Shown one piece after another: positions 5,625-9,515 of a stretch of 9,515 bases of DNA (within the stretch, counting starts at the first letter, position 1; each line of letters opens with the position of its first letter). The DNA is taken from NCBI GenBank assembly GCA_025449725.1, contig JANWIU010000015.1, forward strand, positions 1 to 9,515. The letters run 5' to 3'. The notes under the pieces are model-generated. The model did not search any database, had not been told where the DNA came from, and saw only the letters and a program-made list of their open reading frames with translations. Source of the stretch: Pseudobdellovibrio sp. (GTDB taxonomy: Bacteria; Bdellovibrionota; Bdellovibrionia; Bdellovibrionales; Bdellovibrionaceae). The translations under genes were made by a program, and so were the position numbers.

Positions 5625-6731
5625 ATGAAAGCAAAAAAAATGATCGCCCTGTTAGCCTTTGCTGCAGCGGTTTTCAGCCCGTTAAAAGCCTTTTGCCTGA
5701 CTCCTGAAGTGATTAAACTCGAATGGCTTCCCATGCCCGAAGCTAAACGTTATGAAATTGAAATCAAACTTCAGTCCGATAAAGAAAAGGCCGTTGTCTC
5801 CCAGTCTGTTGAAGCACCGACTGTTACAGCTTCGCTGAAGGCAGGCCTCTATTCGTACAGAGTCCGGGCCATATTGGCCGGCTGGGTTGCCGGGCCATGG
5901 AGTGACTACCTTGATTTCGAGGTCAGCGCCCCGTCCGTCAGAACAAACGAACCGCATAGCCTGACCGAAGCTGAAGCACCATCTAAACCGGTAAAGGCTC
6001 CTGCAAAGTCGGTGGTGGTCGCGCAAGCAGAAGCACCGCCCGTTGCTGTTTCGGAACAGGAAAGTTTTTTTTCTCAGTCTTCAATTGCGGTTAAAGTTTG
6101 GATGGGGCCGGTCTACTCTTACTATTCAGGACGCTTCGTTGATGAACTGAATTCGACTACGGCTTCAACGCTGTCAGAAGTGTACGGTCTCAGTGCCGTT
6201 TTGAAAAATAAAAATGAGCCTGAGCCAAGCGGACTCGCGATTGGCGCCGACGTTTCACTCAGAAGACAGCGCATGGTTCGATCTTCCGCTACTTTGCCAA
6301 ATGCAAGTCTGTCATTATCTTATCATTGGAGCAATTTCGGCTGGAGCAGATCGCTATTTACGGAAGCCGGTGTAAAAACTGTCGGGCTTTTTATTGTCGA
6401 CAGCTCTGGCACTTACGCCACCGATAATGTTTTGCGAACCCAGCTTAGATCCGGAATTAAAAATAACTATCACCTCACACCTCAAACCGAATTGGGCCTG
6501 GCCCTCTCCGCTGGAATCGATGCCGGTGGGAGCTCTTCAATAGTTGCAGCCGGCAACTTTAAGCCATCCCCCTGTTATGAAGTAATGGTTTCGGCAAGTT
6601 ACAAAGCGGATAGAATTTGGAATTTAGGAATCAGTTTGATAAATGAAAATCTCAGTTGGTCAGCAGCTGATGGCTCCAATAGTTCGTTAAATACTTCAAT
6701 GATGTCGGTCACTCTGGGAACAACGTTGTAA
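5625..6731 (+). CDS. Exported FN3-like plus outer-membrane beta-barrel-like protein
   Basis: A 368-residue protein of no family I can name. It has a basic N-terminus and hydrophobic signal (about 6-23). A small FN3-like domain follows at about 28-102, with IKLEWLPMPEAKRYEIEI, AGLYSYRVRAI and AGPWSDYLDFEV strands, the W and Y-x-V-R-A pattern being FN3-typical. An Ala/Pro/Val/Lys linker runs from about 103 to 147. The remainder consists of amphipathic strands (VKVWMGPVYSYYSG, GLAIGADVSLRRQ, NASLSLSYHWSN and others), so it looks like an eight-to-ten-strand barrel, though it ends in TTL rather than Phe. The FN3-like part may sit in the periplasm below the barrel. The ATG at 5625 is chosen; ATG at 5640 is possible and keeps the signal. 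Its stop codon abuts that of the cyclase gene. The strand-linker style resembles the FecR-domain protein on the other side of the cyclase. Confidence 0.7.
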   Translation: MKAKKMIALLAFAAAVFSPLKAFCLTPEVIKLEWLPMPEAKRYEIEIKLQSDKEKAVVSQSVEAPTVTASLKAGLYSYRVRAILAGWVAGPWSDYLDFEVSAPSVRTNEPHSLTEAEAPSKPVKAPAKSVVVAQAEAPPVAVSEQESFFSQSSIAVKVWMGPVYSYYSGRFVDELNSTTASTLSEVYGLSAVLKNKNEPEPSGLAIGADVSLRRQRMVRSSATLPNASLSLSYHWSNFGWSRSLFTEAGVKTVGLFIVDSSGTYATDNVLRTQLRSGIKNNYHLTPQTELGLALSAGIDAGGSSSIVAAGNFKPSPCYEVMVSASYKADRIWNLGISLINENLSWSAADGSNSSLNTSMMSVTLGTTL

Positions 6732-8675
6732 TTACGAGATTTTTCTGAAAACGGTGTTTTCTATTGCTGTGTGAGCATGATCTGTTACCGTGAACTCTTC
6801 CTGCTCAGGAGGAATATCCAGATAATTTATTTCGTAAACACTTCTCTCAGAGCGATCCGCTGTGAATTCGCTGTACTCAGTACGGACAAGAATATGGCCA
6901 CCACGCGCATCGACGTAGCCGTGCAACTTGTACAAAGTGATGTCTTCTTCCTTACCGCGCAGGCGTGCATTTACTTTTTCAATAATGTAGTTACCTTGAG
7001 CCTGCTGTAAAGTCTGCTGACTAACCAACAAATCTGTGCCGAACTCTTTTGTTGCGGATTCTACTCGTGAAGCTGTATTTGTTGTGTCGCCGATAACTGT
7101 AAATTCCATTCTGGTGTTAGATCCGATGTTGCCTAACACGGCCGGTCCGTAGTGCAAACCCATTCCGATTCTTAAAGGCTGACGACCTTCGCGGATCAGT
7201 TCTTTATTTAACTTTTCCAGTGCTATACGCATTTCAAAGCAAGCCTTCAGCGCTTTATCAATATTAACCGGCTCATTGTTTGAGACGCCCCACACGGCCA
7301 TGATTCCATCACCCAGAAAATTCGTAACATTTCCGCCGTATTTGTCGATAACTTTGATCATAACGCCAAAATAGCGGTTCAAAAGGGACACAACATGTTC
7401 AGGGTCCATTTTCTCACTCATTTTAGTGAAGCCGCGAATATCAGAAAAAAAGACAACGCAATTTTTGCGCTCTCCTCCCAGTTTTAGGTCGCCGCGAATT
7501 AATCTTTCTGCGACGTCTTTGCTGTGCAACTTATTAAAAGCAGTTTTTACTTTATTACGTTCATCAAGACCTTCAGTCATTTTGTTAAACGTTTCAGAAA
7601 ATTCTTCTAGTTCGTCCAAACCGGTCAAGCCTTGCTCTTTCAGTGGCAATCTTACCTGATAATCACCGTTGGCCACCCGTTCGGCCGCCTCTGACAGTCG
7701 CAAAACAGATTGCTTAAACCCGCTTGAGAAAATAATTGCAAACCAAATTGAAAAACAAACAACAACAATACTCAATAGGCCCGTACGTTTATAAAGTTTT
7801 GCCTTGGCCTTTTCAATTTTACCGAAAGGTGCTTCAGAAACCACCGTCAAGCCCGCGAAGCGAACCGGATGCAGTGACGCCATTTTAGCCTCATCGTCGC
7901 CGCCGTTATAATCGATTTGTTTGGCCTGTGTAAGGCCGGAAGCCGGCAGTGCTTCTGCAATCCTCTCATTAACTTCCCCGCCGACCTTAACTAAATTCGT
8001 GTCATTCGAAGCCAGGACTTTCAGTTCTGAGTTAACTAAAGAAATTGTAAAGGCAGATGCCTCGTTAAATAAAGCATTGAACCTATCCGGGTTCAGCTCT
8101 GCCACTAAAAACTGACTGAAATGGCCGGGGCTCTGCTCATAGAAGGGAACAGTTAATCTAATGACGGTGCTTTTTCCGGATGTTTTAACCACTCGAATGT
8201 CTGTTTTACCCTGGGAAGCGTCCTGAAACTTTACCGGCGCACTTTTATCAAGTTCAAGAAATGCGGAGGCATCTAATTTTTGATTTGTTGGAATTGCCGG
8301 GTTCATCACCCGCCAGCGCACGTTGGGCTGGCCGCCGACTTCCTGTGCGTTCAGATCATAAAGACTAACTGCAAATAACTGATTGTCGGAGGCTAAAATG
8401 TCTTCAAGAAACTTGAACTTATCATCTTCCGAAGCAAAATTTTCAACTGAAGCCGCACCGACGGTTCTCATTCTGTCGGTGGCCAGCTTAAACTCAGATC
8501 GAACACGTGATGCCAGAATAGAAGCGACGTCAAAATTTGTTTTTCGCAAAACACCCGGAAGGTCTTCGGTAAATAAATATGTCGCAAGCATAACGACACT
8601 CACCACGGTTGCGATTTGCAAACCGATAACAATGAGATTTAATTTCTTGCGGATCGTAAGTCGAAACACACTCAT
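6732..8675 (-). CDS. Membrane-bound class III nucleotide cyclase with periplasmic Cache-like sensor and HAMP
   Basis: A 647-residue inner-membrane receptor cyclase predicted to make cyclic AMP (or another cyclic nucleotide) in response to an envelope signal. Order of parts: TM1 about 12-34; periplasmic sensor 35-295, double-Cache-like, with a second lobe around FTISLVNSELKVLASN; TM2 about 298-318; HAMP about 320-372; class III cyclase domain about 405-580; and a C-terminal extension of about 65 residues. Catalytic residues visible are the metal-binding Asp412 (FFSDIRGF) and Asp456 (FLGDGIMAVWG), and Asn533 and Arg537 (NTASR) for the transition state. Thr526 (FTVIGD) fits class IIIb. Oddly, the purine-reading lysine usually found as KF[IL]GD is Asn452 here. 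The GAGG 11 bases before ATG may serve as SD. The FecR gene is divergent across 121 bases, and the FN3/barrel gene is convergent with no gap. Confidence 0.92.
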   Translation of the reverse strand: MSVFRLTIRKKLNLIVIGLQIATVVSVVMLATYLFTEDLPGVLRKTNFDVASILASRVRSEFKLATDRMRTVGAASVENFASEDDKFKFLEDILASDNQLFAVSLYDLNAQEVGGQPNVRWRVMNPAIPTNQKLDASAFLELDKSAPVKFQDASQGKTDIRVVKTSGKSTVIRLTVPFYEQSPGHFSQFLVAELNPDRFNALFNEASAFTISLVNSELKVLASNDTNLVKVGGEVNERIAEALPASGLTQAKQIDYNGGDDEAKMASLHPVRFAGLTVVSEAPFGKIEKAKAKLYKRTGLLSIVVVCFSIWFAIIFSSGFKQSVLRLSEAAERVANGDYQVRLPLKEQGLTGLDELEEFSETFNKMTEGLDERNKVKTAFNKLHSKDVAERLIRGDLKLGGERKNCVVFFSDIRGFTKMSEKMDPEHVVSLLNRYFGVMIKVIDKYGGNVTNFLGDGIMAVWGVSNNEPVNIDKALKACFEMRIALEKLNKELIREGRQPLRIGMGLHYGPAVLGNIGSNTRMEFTVIGDTTNTASRVESATKEFGTDLLVSQQTLQQAQGNYIIEKVNARLRGKEEDITLYKLHGYVDARGGHILVRTEYSEFTADRSERSVYEINYLDIPPEQEEFTVTDHAHTAIENTVFRKIS

Positions 8676-8760
8676 TTAAAAAACTGCCTCATATACGTTT
8701 TTCGGTATTTTTTCGCTCTTGCTGTAGACGAATTTTGTATTTAAGCCATAGGTCCAGTGC

Positions 8761-8773
8761 AGGAGGTGCTCCT
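8761..8773 (+). promoter_or_regulatory. Small leader hairpin containing AGGAGG upstream of the FecR-domain gene
   Basis: AGGAG (8761-8765) and CTCCT (8769-8773) pair around GTG. The 5' arm is part of a consensus AGGAGG that is 30 bases from the annotated ATG, too far to serve it. It stands seven bases before a TTG that opens a three-codon frame ending in TAG at 8783-8785. Either a chance motif or a leader element. Confidence 0.25.
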
Positions 8774-8796
8774 TTGGGCCGATAGAGTAAATTGAT

Positions 8797-9515
8797 ATGT
8801 CAGACAAGATACTTTCTTACATTTTGTTGTCAGTAGCCGCCATGGCAGCGGCTTTGATGATTGCTGACGTAAAAGCTTATTTCAAAAAAGTTCAAAATCC
8901 TATCGCTTCGTTGACCACCGTAAGCGGAACAGTAAAGAAACTTTCTAAAGATGAGTTCGGCTGGGATCAGGCCGTTAAAGGTACTAAGTTCGCAGAAGGT
9001 GATTCCATCTCCGTTGGTGAAGATGGAAGCGCCATTCTGGAATTTACAAATGGGAGCAGTATCGAATTAAACGAAGGCTCCCTTATGGTACTATCGACAA
9101 AAGCAGAAAAAGTTGAACTTAATTTTTCTTCGGGCCGTGCAAAGTTGCGTTTAGCTCAGGCTGAACAAGAAAAACTTTTCAAGATTTCTCAAACGAGTGC
9201 ACCGGTTTCAGATATTACACCCGAACCCCAAAAGCCGGTGGTGGTTGAGATTGTTTCTGAAAAACCAAAGCCGGTAGCGGTTATACAACCAAAACCAAAA
9301 AAGGCAGATGCCATTGTCGTGAAGAAATTGCCACCAGAACCACCTGTATTAAAATATCCTGAAAGTGGCGCTATCATTTACACTAACGAAAAATCAGAGT
9401 TAGAATTTAACTGGGAAGTCAGTAGCAATGCCGGCCCCATACTTCGTTACAATTTTCTCCTGACATCAGCTGACGGCACCACAGTTGAACGTGAAACTAC
9501 TGTTCCAAATGTAAC
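8797..9515 (+). CDS. FecR-domain membrane protein with FN3-like segment (C-terminus beyond window edge)
   Basis: The first 239 residues are present and the frame is open to the right edge. A single N-terminal membrane segment (about 6-27, SYILLSVAAMAAALMIADV) anchors the rest, most likely in the periplasm. A FecR-type domain follows at about 36-118: ASLTTVSGTVKK, GTKFAEGDSISVGEDGSAILEFTNGSSIELNEGS, then VELNFSSGRAKLRL, matching the usual order of GxV, G-D-x-I-x-T/V and G-S-x-x-x-L strands. A Pro/Lys/Val/Glu-rich linker spans about 134-184 (many KP and PP pairs), then an FN3-like segment begins (PVLKYPESGAIIY, ELEFNWEVSS, ILRYNFLLTS). This is not a classical FecR anti-sigma regulator: no FecI sigma gene adjoins it on the visible side. 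An in-frame stop at 8788-8790 excludes an earlier start; only a weak purine run (GATAGAG) precedes the ATG. Divergent from the cyclase. Confidence 0.87.
   Translation, partial: MSDKILSYILLSVAAMAAALMIADVKAYFKKVQNPIASLTTVSGTVKKLSKDEFGWDQAVKGTKFAEGDSISVGEDGSAILEFTNGSSIELNEGSLMVLSTKAEKVELNFSSGRAKLRLAQAEQEKLFKISQTSAPVSDITPEPQKPVVVEIVSEKPKPVAVIQPKPKKADAIVVKKLPPEPPVLKYPESGAIIYTNEKSELEFNWEVSSNAGPILRYNFLLTSADGTTVERETTVPNV

Noticed and set aside
6721..6734. Palindromes CAACGTTG and GTAATTAC as an operator or attachment site
   Set aside because: They are short, lie in coding ends of two genes, and arise in part from the adjacent TAA and TTA stop codons.
6747..6761. GAAAAC-GGT-GTTTTC hairpin as terminator between the convergent genes
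   Set aside because: Only six AT-rich pairs, inside the cyclase coding end, and no clean T-run follows on either strand.
7426..8679. Several plus-strand open frames across the cyclase gene
   Set aside because: They are antisense shadows; the minus-strand cyclase has continuous domain evidence, and the shadow proteins have serine/leucine-rich nonsense composition.
9189..9377. Minus-strand Gly/Thr/Phe-rich open frame
   Set aside because: It is the antisense reading of the Pro/Lys/Val linker of the FecR-domain gene; the composition follows from that repeat-like linker.
8797..9515. FecR anti-sigma regulator of an iron-uptake system
   Set aside because: The protein has the FecR beta domain, but no sigma-factor gene or TonB receptor adjoins it in view, and its FN3-like extension is not that of classical FecR.
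1..9515. Mobile element, phage, CRISPR or defence island
   Set aside because: No transposase, integrase, terminal inverted repeats, repeat-spacer pattern, restriction or toxin-antitoxin gene was seen on either strand.

Overview
The window looks like chromosomal DNA of a Gram-negative bacterium of moderate GC content. My best guess is a Bdellovibrio-like predator (Bdellovibrionota), but this is inference. It rests on gene style: a CzcI-like protein ahead of an HME-RND pump, many small secreted or outer-membrane proteins of unknown function, a double TM2 protein, and a membrane-anchored class III cyclase beside a FecR-domain protein. No rRNA, tRNA, insertion sequence or CRISPR array is visible. 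Coding density is high and no gene-free gap exceeds about 150 bases.

Layout. (1) Positions 1-1494, minus strand: a metal-efflux unit with a small His/Cys-rich CzcI-like protein, then the first 372 residues of a CzcA/CusA-type RND pump that runs off the left edge. (2) 1605-3233, plus strand: a secreted six-cysteine protein with a TonB-box-like IVVTAR motif, then a periplasmic SIMPL-domain protein whose ribosome binding site lies inside a perfect hairpin. A strong intrinsic terminator follows. (3) 3366-5474: a double-TM2 membrane protein (plus) converges on a two-gene minus-strand unit of a beta-barrel-like outer-membrane protein and a BamE/SmpA-like lipoprotein. (4) 5625-9515: an FN3-like plus beta-barrel protein (plus), a 647-residue sensor-HAMP-class III cyclase (minus), and a FecR-domain protein (plus) that runs off the right edge.

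How they may work together. The left unit is a conventional heavy-metal export locus. The right block is the most system-like part. The cyclase is divergent from the FecR-domain protein and tail to tail with the FN3/barrel protein, with no base between their stop codons. The FecR and FN3/barrel proteins both combine an anchored or exported N-terminus, a Pro/Lys/Val-rich linker and a W-containing FN3-like strand. A cell-envelope sensing module with a cyclic-nucleotide output is a reasonable but unproven reading.

Most of the window is ordinary. The best leads are the SD-sequestering hairpin before the SIMPL gene, the Lys-to-Asn change at the purine-recognition position of the cyclase, several genes with a promoter-like -10 box 6-8 bases before an SD-less start codon (possible leaderless mRNAs), and the TonB-box-like motif in a small non-receptor protein. 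I see no evidence that amounts to a complete, clearly new system.
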